Origin: CAXBGS01 sp963975425
GTDB lineage: Bacteria; Planctomycetota; Planctomycetia; Pirellulales; Pirellulaceae
Reading direction: 5' to 3'
DNA length: 64,000 nucleotides
NCBI GenBank assembly: GCA_963975425.1
Contig: CAXBGS010000018.1
Location: forward strand, 62,001-126,000
In this document: piece after piece, positions 53,512-61,612 of the stretch
How the letters are laid out: every line of letters starts with the position of its first letter
How positions within the stretch are numbered: the stretch's first letter is position 1
The notes under the pieces: model-generated
Databases searched by the model: none
What the model saw: the letters and a program-made list of their open reading frames with translations, nothing else
What the model was told of the DNA's origin: nothing
Program-made: the position numbers and the translations under genes

Positions 53512-54708
53512 TCAATCGGCGAGCCAACTTGCGAGCGTTTCCGAAGCCGTTTTCTGCTTCGTTTCCGGGCTGAGTTCGGCTTTCATCGCGATCGAAATCT
53601 TGGCGATGTACTCCATCGTGCTGCGAAGAGCTTCGTGCGTCGCTGTTGCATCGATTTTGGCCACGTACATGATCATGAATTCACCGGCGGAGTTCTGTTC
53701 GACCGCCCACGAGCCGATCTTGGTCGCCGAACTGAGTCGCAGCAATCGCATCGCGACCTCCGCCGTGGGTGCTTCCTTGGTCGTGCTGACCAGTGTCCAA
53801 ATCTTTCGCACGTCGGCACGTTCGTAGTACTCGATGTCTTTGGTGATAAAGATCGACTGCGTTTTGCCGTTGTCCAGCGTGACGTCGACTTCGTAGTGAC
53901 CGCTGGAGTGCTTTTTGTGGGACAAATCGGCTTTGTCCAGCAGCACCTTGGCCGGCAATGGGGCGGGTTTCCAGCCGCCTTCCATGAAATCTTTGATCTC
54001 CGTCACGTCGACGCAGTAGCTGACCAGGTTGCCTTTCTCGGAGAACGATTGTGCGATCCCGATCAGCTTGCCTTCGGGGCTCACGACCGGTCCACCGCTA
54101 TCGCCCGTGTTGATCGGTGATTGAGTTTCGACCACCTTGAACTGGTGATCACCGGCACTGGTACGAAACTGTTTTTCGTACACGCTGCGAACGGTTCCAG
54201 AGGTGTATACCCACAACACATCGCTGGCACCCGGGTTGCCGATGGAGTCGACGTGTGACCCGGGCGTGGTGCTTTTTTCGGCCAATTCAATGGCTTTGGC
54301 GCCGTCGGGCAGTCGATTCAGTTCGACCAAAGCCAAGTCTCGCTTACGATCGACGGCCAGCACGTTTCCTCGCAGACCGATTTTCAGAATGTTGTCCAGG
54401 TAATGCCGCTTTTCGACAACCGGCACGCCTTTCTTGTTTTCGCGAAAGAAGACAACCACTTTGCGGCTGTCGCCGACAACGTGTGCGTTGGTGATCATCA
54501 GTTTCCGTTCAGCATCGACCAAGACGCCCGTCCCGCTGGACGTGTTGTCTTCGGCGTCGCTGGCAATCACCCATGTCGTGCTGCCAAGGGTCCGCTGATA
54601 GTTCTCGGCATCGGCGTGAGCGGGTTGGGTGATGGTGGTCGTCAGGGCGATGGCGGCACAGGCCATCGTCAGATTTCGTATCGGATTGAGGAATTGGCTC
54701 GGGTACAT
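53512..54708 (-). CDS. Exported trypsin-like serine protease
   Basis: 398 residues; signal peptide LTMACAAIALTTTITQPAHA. S1/HtrA-type catalytic triad in order: H76 (MITNAHVVGD), D124 (DRKRDLALVEL), S204 (SPINTGDSGGPVVSPEGKLI). No PDZ domain; instead about 150 C-terminal residues follow, with a beta segment (HSSGHYEVDVTLDNGKTQSI) and LRSTMEYIAKISIAMKAELS. Gly-Asp-Ser-Gly-Gly is intact, so it should be active in the periplasm or outside. Lies between two genes that share a C-terminal domain and are possible partners or substrates. Confidence 0.88.
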   Translation of the reverse strand: MYPSQFLNPIRNLTMACAAIALTTTITQPAHADAENYQRTLGSTTWVIASDAEDNTSSGTGVLVDAERKLMITNAHVVGDSRKVVVFFRENKKGVPVVEKRHYLDNILKIGLRGNVLAVDRKRDLALVELNRLPDGAKAIELAEKSTTPGSHVDSIGNPGASDVLWVYTSGTVRSVYEKQFRTSAGDHQFKVVETQSPINTGDSGGPVVSPEGKLIGIAQSFSEKGNLVSYCVDVTEIKDFMEGGWKPAPLPAKVLLDKADLSHKKHSSGHYEVDVTLDNGKTQSIFITKDIEYYERADVRKIWTLVSTTKEAPTAEVAMRLLRLSSATKIGSWAVEQNSAGEFMIMYVAKIDATATHEALRSTMEYIAKISIAMKAELSPETKQKTASETLASWLAD

Positions 54709-54862
54709 GTCTTGGCCTCATTGAAGGAAATTGGCGTTGGGTTGAATCTGAGATCGATGCATCAAGAAGCGTTCGTGAAAACGGTTTGTTACAAGGATTT
54801 CCGCGATGAAACGCAAGGAATGAGGGCCGAGACGCCACCGCCCGCGGTGAACGTGCGCTAAC

Positions 54863-55488
54863 CAACGTGAGCCGCGACGCGTCAGCGGCCGGGCCTTAAT
54901 CGAAACGGCGTGCCGTCCGCAAACCAATGCCCGGGGCCTCACGGCCAGCGGCTCACGTGCGCCAATCAACGTGAGCCGCGACGCGTGAGCGGCCGGGCGC
55001 TGCAATCCAAACTGCGGGCCATCCGCAAACCATGCCCGGGGCCTCACGGCCAGCGGCTCACGGGCACTAACCAACATGAGCCGCGACGCGTGAGCGGCCG
55101 GGCGCCGCGATTCAAACGGCGAGTCATCCGCATACCAAGGCCCGTGGCCTCACGGCCAGCGGCTCACGGGCACTAACCAACATGAGCCGCGACGCGTCAG
55201 CGGCCGGGCCTTAATCGAAATGGTGACCTGCCCACATACCAATGCCCGGGGCCTCACGGCCAGCGGCTCACGGGCACTAACCAACATGAGCCGCGACGCG
55301 TGAGCGGCCGGGCCTTAATCGAAATGGCGACCTGCCCACATTCCAAGGCCCGGGGCCTCACGGCCAGCGGCTCACGTGCGCTAACCAACATGAGCCGCGA
55401 CGCGTGAGCGGCCGGGCCTTAATCAAAATGGCGACCTGCCCGCAAACCAGGCCCGGGGCCTCACGGCCAGCGGCTCACGGGCGCTATT
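54863..55488. repeat. Array 2: six copies of the 104-106 bp palindromic-arm unit
   Basis: Units start at 54863, 54967, 55072, 55178, 55282 and 55386. Same arms as array 1 (GTGAGCCGC or ATGAGCCGC at the left, GCGGCTCAC at the right) and the same two core classes. The last unit ends GGGCGCT, and the minus-strand gene at 55484 takes its stop codon (CTA on this strand) from that end. Together with array 1 it brackets the protease locus. Confidence 0.95.
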
Positions 55489-56512
55489 TGGCTCGTTTGA
55501 AATTCAACGTCACCGAGGCGTTTCCGCCGACCATTAGCGCGAATGTGTCGGGTGTTGGCTGGGTTACCGTTCCAGCGATTTTCACGCCCTTGGTGTCGAC
55601 CAGGGTCAGCTGGTTGCCGTCGCGTGTCGCCGTTCCGCTGGAAACGGTCGTCTTACCAGACTTCGCAATCACCAATTGAAATTTGCCATCGCGAGCGATT
55701 TGCACTGCGAACGCTTCGCCGCTGGCAAGCGATGCGGACCAACGTCCCACCAACGTCATCCTGGCCGCATCGGCTTGCGGAGCCGGATCGGGCTGAGCGG
55801 CCACATCGGTCGTCGTGGCCGCGCTGCTGGCCGAATCAGAATTACCCGTTGGCGCGGCCGCGGGTTGTCCGACTTTGGACGCCAGCGAATCGGACGCTTC
55901 GGTGGAATCGGCCGATTGGTTTTTGGCGACGTTTGCCCAAGTATCCTCGTATGTTTCCGCGACCAGAGCCATCTTCATCAGCTCATCTTTCAATCGCGCC
56001 GGTGTGATCATGCGATTGCTCATCGATCGCCTCAACTCAATCCGCTGACGTGACTTGCTGAGAGCGAAAAAGACCGTGGATTCCTCGGCATTGGCGGCGA
56101 ACAGGCGTGTCAAACGGCTGGTGTCCCACTCGCTGTTGTCACTGATTTCAGTCAGCAGCATCACCATATCCAAGCGGTCCTGGTCCACCGCAACGCTCAT
56201 CAGCACGGGCAGCGACCAACCGGCCTGGCGGATCGTGACCGAAACGACGCTTCGCTCGAGCTTTTTCGGCTGCAGTCCGGCACTTTCCAAGACGCGAGCC
56301 AGCGAGCCGGCTCCCGTGACCCGCTGGGTACCGCCGGCCAGGTCAGCCGACAAAGCGGTGCCGAGCGACGAGTCGTTCTCGGCCTGGAAAACCGATTCCA
56401 ACGCCACGTCCGAAAACAAATCGTCGGCGCTGACAGTCGAACGGAGGGACGAACCGGCCGCGAGCATAAAGGGGCACAAAGCGGCGACGGCTAACCGAAT
56501 CGAAAAACGCAT
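55484..56512 (-). CDS. Exported protein with C-terminal beta domain shared with the gene at 52149
   Basis: 342 residues from ATG 56512, which opens into a signal peptide (RLAVAALCPFMLAAGSSLRS). The longer frame crosses the repeat element at 56.6 kb and is rejected. The N-terminal ~170 residues have a helix-strand pattern (VSVTIRQAGWSLPVLMSVAV, LTEISDNSEWDTSRLTRLFA, ALSKSRQRIELRRSMSNRMI). After an Ala/Ser-rich linker comes the C-terminal domain: LVGRWSASLASGEAFAVQIA, DGKFQLVIAKSGKTTVSSGT, VTLNFKRAK. Stop codon supplied by array 2. Function unknown. Confidence 0.72.
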   Translation of the reverse strand: MRFSIRLAVAALCPFMLAAGSSLRSTVSADDLFSDVALESVFQAENDSSLGTALSADLAGGTQRVTGAGSLARVLESAGLQPKKLERSVVSVTIRQAGWSLPVLMSVAVDQDRLDMVMLLTEISDNSEWDTSRLTRLFAANAEESTVFFALSKSRQRIELRRSMSNRMITPARLKDELMKMALVAETYEDTWANVAKNQSADSTEASDSLASKVGQPAAAPTGNSDSASSAATTTDVAAQPDPAPQADAARMTLVGRWSASLASGEAFAVQIARDGKFQLVIAKSGKTTVSSGTATRDGNQLTLVDTKGVKIAGTVTQPTPDTFALMVGGNASVTLNFKRAK

Positions 56513-57039
56513 GGCAACACTTCTGGGGCCAGAGGGAACACGAAAACAGAACACGATTCCAAAAGGTTCTAAATAGAAAAGCGGACGGCCATCAAAACTG
56601 TTACGGGGTGAGAGGTAAAAGGTGATTGGAGGTAAAAGGGGAAAGGTGATTGGAGGTAAGAGGGGAAAGGTAACAGGTAACAGGTGTTGCGCTCCGGTGG
56701 AGCCATCGTTGCCAAAGACGCGCATTTACCTGCCACTCGCTACCCATCACCCATCACCCATCACCCATCACCCGCCACCTGTCACCTGTCACCTGTCACC
56801 TGTCACCTGTCACCTGTCACCTGTCACCTCCAAACTCCCACCTCCAAACTCCCACCTCCAAACTCCCACCTCCAAACTCCCACCTCCAAACTCCCAACCT
56901 TTTTTCCTTCAACCTCGTAACACGCATCCGCCTTCACCGCTTGGCTGATTAGTCAAGAAACAAACGGGAACGGCGAGCACGCGGCAGACTCACTGTTCCT
57001 CATCCCTATTAAATCTGCCAAGTTTCGGAGAGAAGAAAG
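56513..57039. repeat. Palindromic array (element 2) in a divergent gap
   Basis: Left, purine-rich: AGGTGATTGGAGGTAAAAGG-type units (period about 24) at about 56620-56670, then AGGTAACAGGTAACAGGTG to 56689. Spacer with CTCCGGTGGAG. Right, pyrimidine-rich: CCCATCA units, seven CTGTCAC units at 56779-56827, then about five 14-bp CTCCAAACTCCCAC units at 56828-56897, ending in a TTTTTT run. The gap separates the gene at 55484 (minus) from the one at 57040 (plus). GGAGAGAAGAAAG before 57040 is that gene's ribosome-binding site. No gene in the gap. Confidence 0.85.
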
Positions 57040-57447
57040 ATGTTAAAGAAATTCATGTTCGCGATGGTTCCCATGATCATGCTCGCTGGCACCGCATGCG
57101 GCGAAGACGACTTGTTGTCAAAGATCGGCAGCATGGATGTCAACTCGATTGGCAACGCATCGGCGGAAGTCGAAGAGTTCGATCTGGGCGACGTCGACGT
57201 TGACGACTTGCTCGCCGAGAACGACAGCGAAGGCGAAGAAGATGCCATCGCCGCATGTTTCCGACGCATTCGGTACGGTTACGGTGGCAGCTACGGTCAT
57301 CGCCACTACAGCTATAGCTACAACTGGCACCGTCCTTGCTACACCAGCCACTACACCTACACGTACTACCGTCCGCTGTACTGCTACCAGCCGGTGCACT
57401 ACACGACCTACACGCCCGTCTACACCAACTACTGGGGTTGCTACTAG
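57040..57447 (+). CDS. Small secreted Tyr-rich protein
   Basis: 135 residues. Signal peptide KFMFAMVPMIMLAGTACG, a short acidic stretch (VEEFDLGDVDVDDLLAEND), then a Cys/Tyr/His-rich tail (RYGYGGSYGHRHYSYSYNWH, YTYTYYRPLYCYQPVHYTTY, YTNYWGCY). The tail has four Cys in all (CF, CY, CY, CY) that may form disulphides. Strong GGAGAG ribosome-binding site. Small acidic-plus-Tyr-rich secreted proteins are often structural or surface proteins; no function assigned. A 350-nt structured 3' region ends at the terminator at 57798. Confidence 0.75.
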   Translation: MLKKFMFAMVPMIMLAGTACGEDDLLSKIGSMDVNSIGNASAEVEEFDLGDVDVDDLLAENDSEGEEDAIAACFRRIRYGYGGSYGHRHYSYSYNWHRPCYTSHYTYTYYRPLYCYQPVHYTTYTPVYTNYWGCY

Positions 57448-57797
57448 GACACCATGGCCGTTGGTCGCTCCGCGATCCGTACGAAACGGTTGGTCGCTGA
57501 TCGCACCGCGATTGGTGCAAGCGAACAGCACCAACCGTTCATCCACCATCACCGACGTGGTCGATCCCACCGGACCGACCACGTCAAACACTCGGCTGTC
57601 GGCAAGCTTTTTGCCGGCAGCCAACCGGACAGCCAGCCGGCGAGTCAACCGGGCTGCCGGCCGGACCAGGACTTGATCACGCAGCGCCTCTCGGTAAGTC
57701 CATCACCACCAAGGACGACCGATTGTGTTCCCACACATCCACAAAGTTTGTGCGGACAACGTTGCGTGCCAGTTCACACCACGACGGACCACGTGCA
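57448..57797 (+). other. Structured 3' region without a gene
   Basis: Two inverted repeats lie here: GACGTGGTCG/CGACCACGTC (57554-57563 and 57576-57585), and GCCGGCAGCC/GGCTGCCGGC (57613-57622 and 57652-57661), with a smaller GGCAA/TTGCC in between. A strong terminator follows at 57798. Neither repeat has a T-tract, so the whole 350 nt may be the 3' untranslated part of the gene at 57040 or an independent small RNA. No protein frame is supported. Confidence 0.5.
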
Positions 57798-57842
57798 AGC
57801 CCGGCGACCTGCGAAACCATGCGGGCGTCGGGCTTTTTTTTT
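57798..57842 (+). terminator. Strong intrinsic terminator
   Basis: AGCCCGGCG (57798-57806) pairs with CGTCGGGCT (57826-57834), with one non-Watson-Crick pair, then nine T residues (57834-57842). Ends the transcript from the gene at 57040 and precedes the promoter region of the gene at 57929. Confidence 0.88.
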
Positions 57843-57928
57843 CAACTTTACTTCATCCAACCTTGCCATCGGAACACGCGACGACGCGATCGTCCACACG
57901 ACCGATGCGATTCACTGGAGACAATCAC

Positions 57929-58852
57929 ATGAGAACTACGAACCCAAGGAAGCTGACGCTGGCTGCGACGATGATTGTCTTCGCCGCCGGTTTCATGCAC
58001 GCGAATCTCGCGAAGGCCGACGGAGTTGACCTGCATCAAGTGCTGCACGGCCCCACGCGGTGCGACCACGTGATCGAGCTGATGATGCGTCACGGCATCA
58101 ATAACGACAACCGCAACCACGGCTACGGGGGCGGATCGATGATGCATCATTCGCCGATGGGACCGATGTGGATTCCGCACGACGAACTGGGCGACCTGGA
58201 ACTGATCGAAGTCGCTCAGTTGCCAGTGGTTGATCCCGCGTGTGGACCCAAATTCGCCGTCGTGATTGAGAACAAAAGCAAACGTGACGTCTGTGGTTTT
58301 CGCGTCACCTTGGTCGGGTTGCTCGGACGCATCTTTCCAACCGCACCCACCACGGTGGTGAAGGTCGACAAGATCTGTGCCGGTCAAGCCGCGGAAGTTC
58401 ACGTGCAATTGCCAATCGAAGCGCTCGCCATGGGGACACGCAACGGGCAAGCCATTGAATTCGCACGTCTGGTGGTTGCCATCGACAGCTTTGATCAATT
58501 CGCCGAATGTAACGAAGCGAATAACGTGAAAGTATTCGATCGGACGTCCATCGCGATCCGTGAAGTGGCGGTGCAGTCGACCGCCGCGATCGAGCAAGTC
58601 AGCGGACAAACGGGGACGGCGACGGTGCAAGCCGGAACCGCCTCGCAGGGCGGCGCAACCACCGTGCAGGGCATCAGCGCCCCAAGTGGTGCGGCATCGG
58701 GTCCGGCGATACAGGGTGGTGCAGGGCAGGGCGTCGCGCAAGACGCCCCCGCCGCGCCGCAGGTCCAGGCCGGTCCGTCGACACCCCAGTCGGCCCCACC
58801 GGCCAGCGACGACCTGATGTCCGCCATCAACAAGCTGGATATGAAGCTTTAG
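57929..58852 (+). CDS. Secreted protein with CARDB-like domain
   Basis: 307 residues from ATG 57929, with GGAG eight bases upstream; signal peptide LTLAATMIVFAAGFMHANLA, cleavage near KADG. After a His/Met-rich stretch (GGGSMMHHSPMGPMWIPHDE) comes a CARDB-like beta domain at about 95-220: PKFAVVIENKSKRDVCGFRV, VKVDKICAGQAAEVHVQLPI and FAECNEANNVKVFDR, the last being the typical E-NN ending. The C-terminal ~90 residues are Ala/Gly/Gln-rich and low-complexity. CARDB domains bind or present surface ligands; no enzyme motif seen. The palindromic array of element 3 starts one base after the stop codon. Confidence 0.75.
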   Translation: MRTTNPRKLTLAATMIVFAAGFMHANLAKADGVDLHQVLHGPTRCDHVIELMMRHGINNDNRNHGYGGGSMMHHSPMGPMWIPHDELGDLELIEVAQLPVVDPACGPKFAVVIENKSKRDVCGFRVTLVGLLGRIFPTAPTTVVKVDKICAGQAAEVHVQLPIEALAMGTRNGQAIEFARLVVAIDSFDQFAECNEANNVKVFDRTSIAIREVAVQSTAAIEQVSGQTGTATVQAGTASQGGATTVQGISAPSGAASGPAIQGGAGQGVAQDAPAAPQVQAGPSTPQSAPPASDDLMSAINKLDMKL

Positions 58853-59232
58853 AGGTGAAAGGTTTTGGGAGGTAACAGTTAGAAAGGTGACAGGAGACAG
58901 GTGCAGCGAAAGCGAGCCTGTCACCTGTCATCTGCCTGTCCCCCATCCCACCCGTCACCCGCCACCCGTCACCCGTCACCCGTCACCCGTCACCTGTTAC
59001 CTGTTACCTGTTACCTGTTACCTGTTACCTGTTACCTGTTACCTCTTTCCCAACCCGCATGATCCGACCGGCGTGTTCTTGCCTAACCCGACAACGGCGT
59101 GCAAATCAATGATGCGACCGGTGGGGCGCCGATACAGAGATGGTCTTGCGCGCCGAGTTGGTTTCGCGCCTGTTCCAACGCCTTGGGCCCGTTTCGCGTG
59201 TCGGCCTGCTGTATCAAACCACGACGGAAAAA
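58853..59232. repeat. Palindromic array (element 3) and leader of the TolC-like gene
   Basis: Left arm: AGGTGAAAGG, AGGTAACAG, AGGTGACAGG (58885-58894) and GACAGGTG. Spacer GCAGCGAAAGCGAG. Right arm: CCTGTCACCT (58917-58926), CCCGTCA units, then seven ACCTGTT units at 58992-59040. AGGTGACAGG and CCTGTCACCT are exact complements. From 59050 to 59232 no gene is seen beyond the upstream opening of the TolC-like frame. Confidence 0.85.
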
Positions 59233-60867
59233 ATGACGGGCAGAACGATCAAGTATCCAAGTGTGCTCGTCCGACATCCCGCCGGACGGGTAATGAGCTG
59301 CGGTCTCGTGCTGTGCTCGAGTCTTGTGCTGTGCGGCGGACTGTTATCGTGCGTCGGCTGCGCGACATCTCCGGTCTCAAGCGTCCACGCCGAACGGTCC
59401 TTGTCCCAGGCAGGATCGCCATGGCTGCCCGAGCGACCCAGCCCAACCCAACTAGCGCCAACCCAGTTAGCGACAGCCCAGCCAGCACCAACCCAGTTAG
59501 CGCCAGCCCAGCCAGCGACAGCCCCACAAGACGCGGGCCGACCGCACACCGCTCAGCAGTTCACCGGTCCATCCAACGACGATGAACCGACTTTGCAAGT
59601 CGATTTTGTCGACGTCCAGTCGACCAGCAATGATTTGATCACGACGGAATTGATCACCACCGAGCTTCCCGCGGCGCCGTGGATCGAAAGCGAAGTCGAT
59701 GACAACGAAATCACGCTCGAAGCGTTACAGTCACAGGCCACCACCGAGCATCCGGCCATCGAGTCCGCGGCGGCACAATTGGCGGCCCTGAACGGCAAAT
59801 GGGTACAAGCCGGTTTACCGCCCAACCCGGTCGCCCAGTACAACAGCGACGAAATCTTTAACGATGACGCCAGCGGGTTGCACCAATTCGCGATCGGACA
59901 AACGTATGTCACCGCGAATAAACTTTCGCTGGCCCAGTGCGTGGTCGCCGAACAAATCCAAGCCGCCCATGCGCAAGTCGAAACGGCGCGGTTGCGAGTG
60001 CAAACCAATGTCCGCTCGTCGTTCTTGTCCGCCCTGGTCGCGCAGCAGCGACTGGAACTGGTCGACCAACTGTTACAAATCGCCGAAAAATCGGTCCAGT
60101 CCGTCGACGCGATGGTGCGAGCCGAAGAGGTATCGCGAATCGCATTGCTGCAGGCCCAAACGGAATATCAACAAGCGATGCTCGAGCGGGAAACGGCCGC
60201 CAGCAATCTGGATGCGGCTCGCCGAAAATTGGCCAGCGATGTCGGCATTGATTCGTTGTCCGGTGGCCCGTTGGCGGGTTCACCGGAGGATTTGTTCGAG
60301 GACACATCCGAAGCGTTCGTCTTTGAAACGCTGCAGTCCAAGATGACGTCGCTCAGTCCCGAAGTCGCGCGGCGGGCCGCACAGATCCAACAGGCACAGC
60401 GATCGTTGCAACTCGCCGTGGCTCAGGTCACGCCCAATGTCACCACGCAAATCGGGGTCGGCTTTGACGCGTCGACCGATGATACCTACACATCGATCCA
60501 AGTCAGCATGCCGTTGCCGATTCGCAATCGCAATCAAGGCAACATTCGGCAAGCGCGCAGTCAGATCAGCGTGGCGGGTGCCCGGCTAAGGCAAACCGAG
60601 TTGGATTTGTCCAAGCGGTTGACGGCGGCATTTCGCGATTACCAAAACGCCACGATCCGCCGCGATCGATTGCGGTCGGAAATCATCCCGAGGGCCGAAG
60701 AGATGCTGACGTTGGCGGTCCAATCGTTCGAAGCGGGCGAATCGAGCTATTTGGAACTATTGACTGTGCAGCGCACGCTGTTTCAAAGCCGACTGAGAGA
60801 ACTCGACGCGGTGGCCGCCGTCGCCCAAGCCGCCAACCAGATCGACGGTTTTCTGTTAGGAGGTTAA
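59233..60867 (+). CDS. TolC-family outer-membrane efflux lipoprotein
   Basis: 544 residues from ATG 59233 (ATG 59293 is an alternative). A lipobox LLSCVGC (Cys about 43) predicts lipidation, as in OprM. Residues about 65-95 are PTQLA/TAQPA repeats. The TolC body follows: LEALQSQATTEHPAIESAAA, GKWVQAGLPPNPVAQYNSDE, NVRSSFLSALVAQQRLELVD, MPLPIRNRNQGNIRQARSQI (conserved PIRNRN), and LAVQSFEAGESSYLELLTVQ near the end. Outer-membrane exit duct for an efflux or secretion pump; no adaptor or inner-membrane pump gene is adjacent. The stop (GGAGGTTAA) lies in the purine arm of element 4. Confidence 0.88.
   Translation: MTGRTIKYPSVLVRHPAGRVMSCGLVLCSSLVLCGGLLSCVGCATSPVSSVHAERSLSQAGSPWLPERPSPTQLAPTQLATAQPAPTQLAPAQPATAPQDAGRPHTAQQFTGPSNDDEPTLQVDFVDVQSTSNDLITTELITTELPAAPWIESEVDDNEITLEALQSQATTEHPAIESAAAQLAALNGKWVQAGLPPNPVAQYNSDEIFNDDASGLHQFAIGQTYVTANKLSLAQCVVAEQIQAAHAQVETARLRVQTNVRSSFLSALVAQQRLELVDQLLQIAEKSVQSVDAMVRAEEVSRIALLQAQTEYQQAMLERETAASNLDAARRKLASDVGIDSLSGGPLAGSPEDLFEDTSEAFVFETLQSKMTSLSPEVARRAAQIQQAQRSLQLAVAQVTPNVTTQIGVGFDASTDDTYTSIQVSMPLPIRNRNQGNIRQARSQISVAGARLRQTELDLSKRLTAAFRDYQNATIRRDRLRSEIIPRAEEMLTLAVQSFEAGESSYLELLTVQRTLFQSRLRELDAVAAVAQAANQIDGFLLGG
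59446..59525 (+). repeat. 15-bp in-frame repeat in the TolC-like gene
   Basis: Units such as ACCCAACTAGCGCCA and ACCCAGTTAGCGACA alternate with CCCAGCCAGC-type units about five times, encoding PTQLA/PAQPA. In frame, in a linker after the lipobox. Confidence 0.75.
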
Positions 60868-61020
60868 AGGTGAAGAGGTTACAGGTGAATGGTATTGCGT
60901 TCGGATACCGCTGTCTCACCTGAAAACAAGACGCGCTATCTCAAGCCCAGCCCAGCCCAGCCCCATAACCAGTCACCTATCACCTGTTACCTGTTTCCCT
61001 CCTTACCTCCCCATCTCCCT
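60857..61020. repeat. Palindromic array (element 4) between convergent genes
   Basis: Left arm: AGGAGGTTAAAGGTG, AGAGGTTACAGGTGA (60859-60890); it includes the stop of the TolC-like gene. Spacer with GGTAT/ATACC around TGCGTTCGG. Right arm: TCACCTG (60915 on), then CAGTCACCTATCACCTG, TTACCTG and TTACCTCCCC to about 61012. The minus-strand gene at 61003 takes GGGGAGGTAA, its last codons and stop, from the right arm. Both neighbours therefore end inside the element. Confidence 0.85.
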
Positions 61021-61569
61021 TTCCCAATCACGTCCGTTGAGGCGACCGGAGATGAGCCATCGCGGCGGGTGATCGGGGGAGGTGTGATCGTGGGCCGTGT
61101 GATCGTCGCTGTGGGCGTGTTGGCCGGGGACGAGTTCGCTGGCGACGTAGGCGCCTTGGCTGATGACTTTGCATGACGGCGTCTCGAGAGCTTCGTCGTA
61201 GCCTGGATCGAGTGGCGCGAGGCAGCGGTCATCGCTGTACATGGCGCCCAGTTCGCTGGCGTTATCGACGATGCCATCGGCATCATCATCGAAGCGAGCT
61301 TTTCCGGGCGCGGCATCATCGCCGGGGCACAGCAGCACGACGGCCTGGGGGTCAAAGACCAGAGCAGTCACGCGCCGCACGCCCAAAGCTTTCGCGGTGG
61401 GCGTCTGCAGCAAGTCGCTTGAGGAAGATTCGCTCATCGAGGCGAGCGCAAGCATGGAATCGGGAGTCGGCTGTCTGGTGGCGGGCGTCCAATGAGCAAG
61501 AGACCAAGCTCGCGCAGCGCCGCCGATCAGCAATGCACCGGCCAAACAAAATCCAATCCGTCCGGTCAC
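61003..61569 (-). CDS. Hypothetical exported protein with a Ca-binding-like loop
   Basis: 188 residues from GTG 61569. A signal/membrane segment (GFCLAGALLIGGAARAWSLA) opens it. Residues about 92-106 read FDDDADGIVDNASELG, like a dockerin/thrombospondin-type calcium-binding loop. A Ser/Thr-rich stretch precedes it, and a His/Asp-rich stretch (QHAHSDDHTAHDHTSPDHPP) follows that could bind metal. The final residues EREMGR are written by the pyrimidine arm of element 4. It lies 43 bp downstream of the prepilin-like gene and is probably in its operon. Function unknown. Confidence 0.65.
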   Translation of the reverse strand: MTGRIGFCLAGALLIGGAARAWSLAHWTPATRQPTPDSMLALASMSESSSSDLLQTPTAKALGVRRVTALVFDPQAVVLLCPGDDAAPGKARFDDDADGIVDNASELGAMYSDDRCLAPLDPGYDEALETPSCKVISQGAYVASELVPGQHAHSDDHTAHDHTSPDHPPRWLISGRLNGRDWEREMGR

Positions 61570-61612
61570 GATCTACCTTCCACCGACCTTCCACCCAGCA
61601 GCACCAGACCAC

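Noticed and set aside
50966..55488. CRISPR arrays
   Set aside because: Units are 104-107 bp with long palindromic arms and cores that repeat between units; no cas genes.
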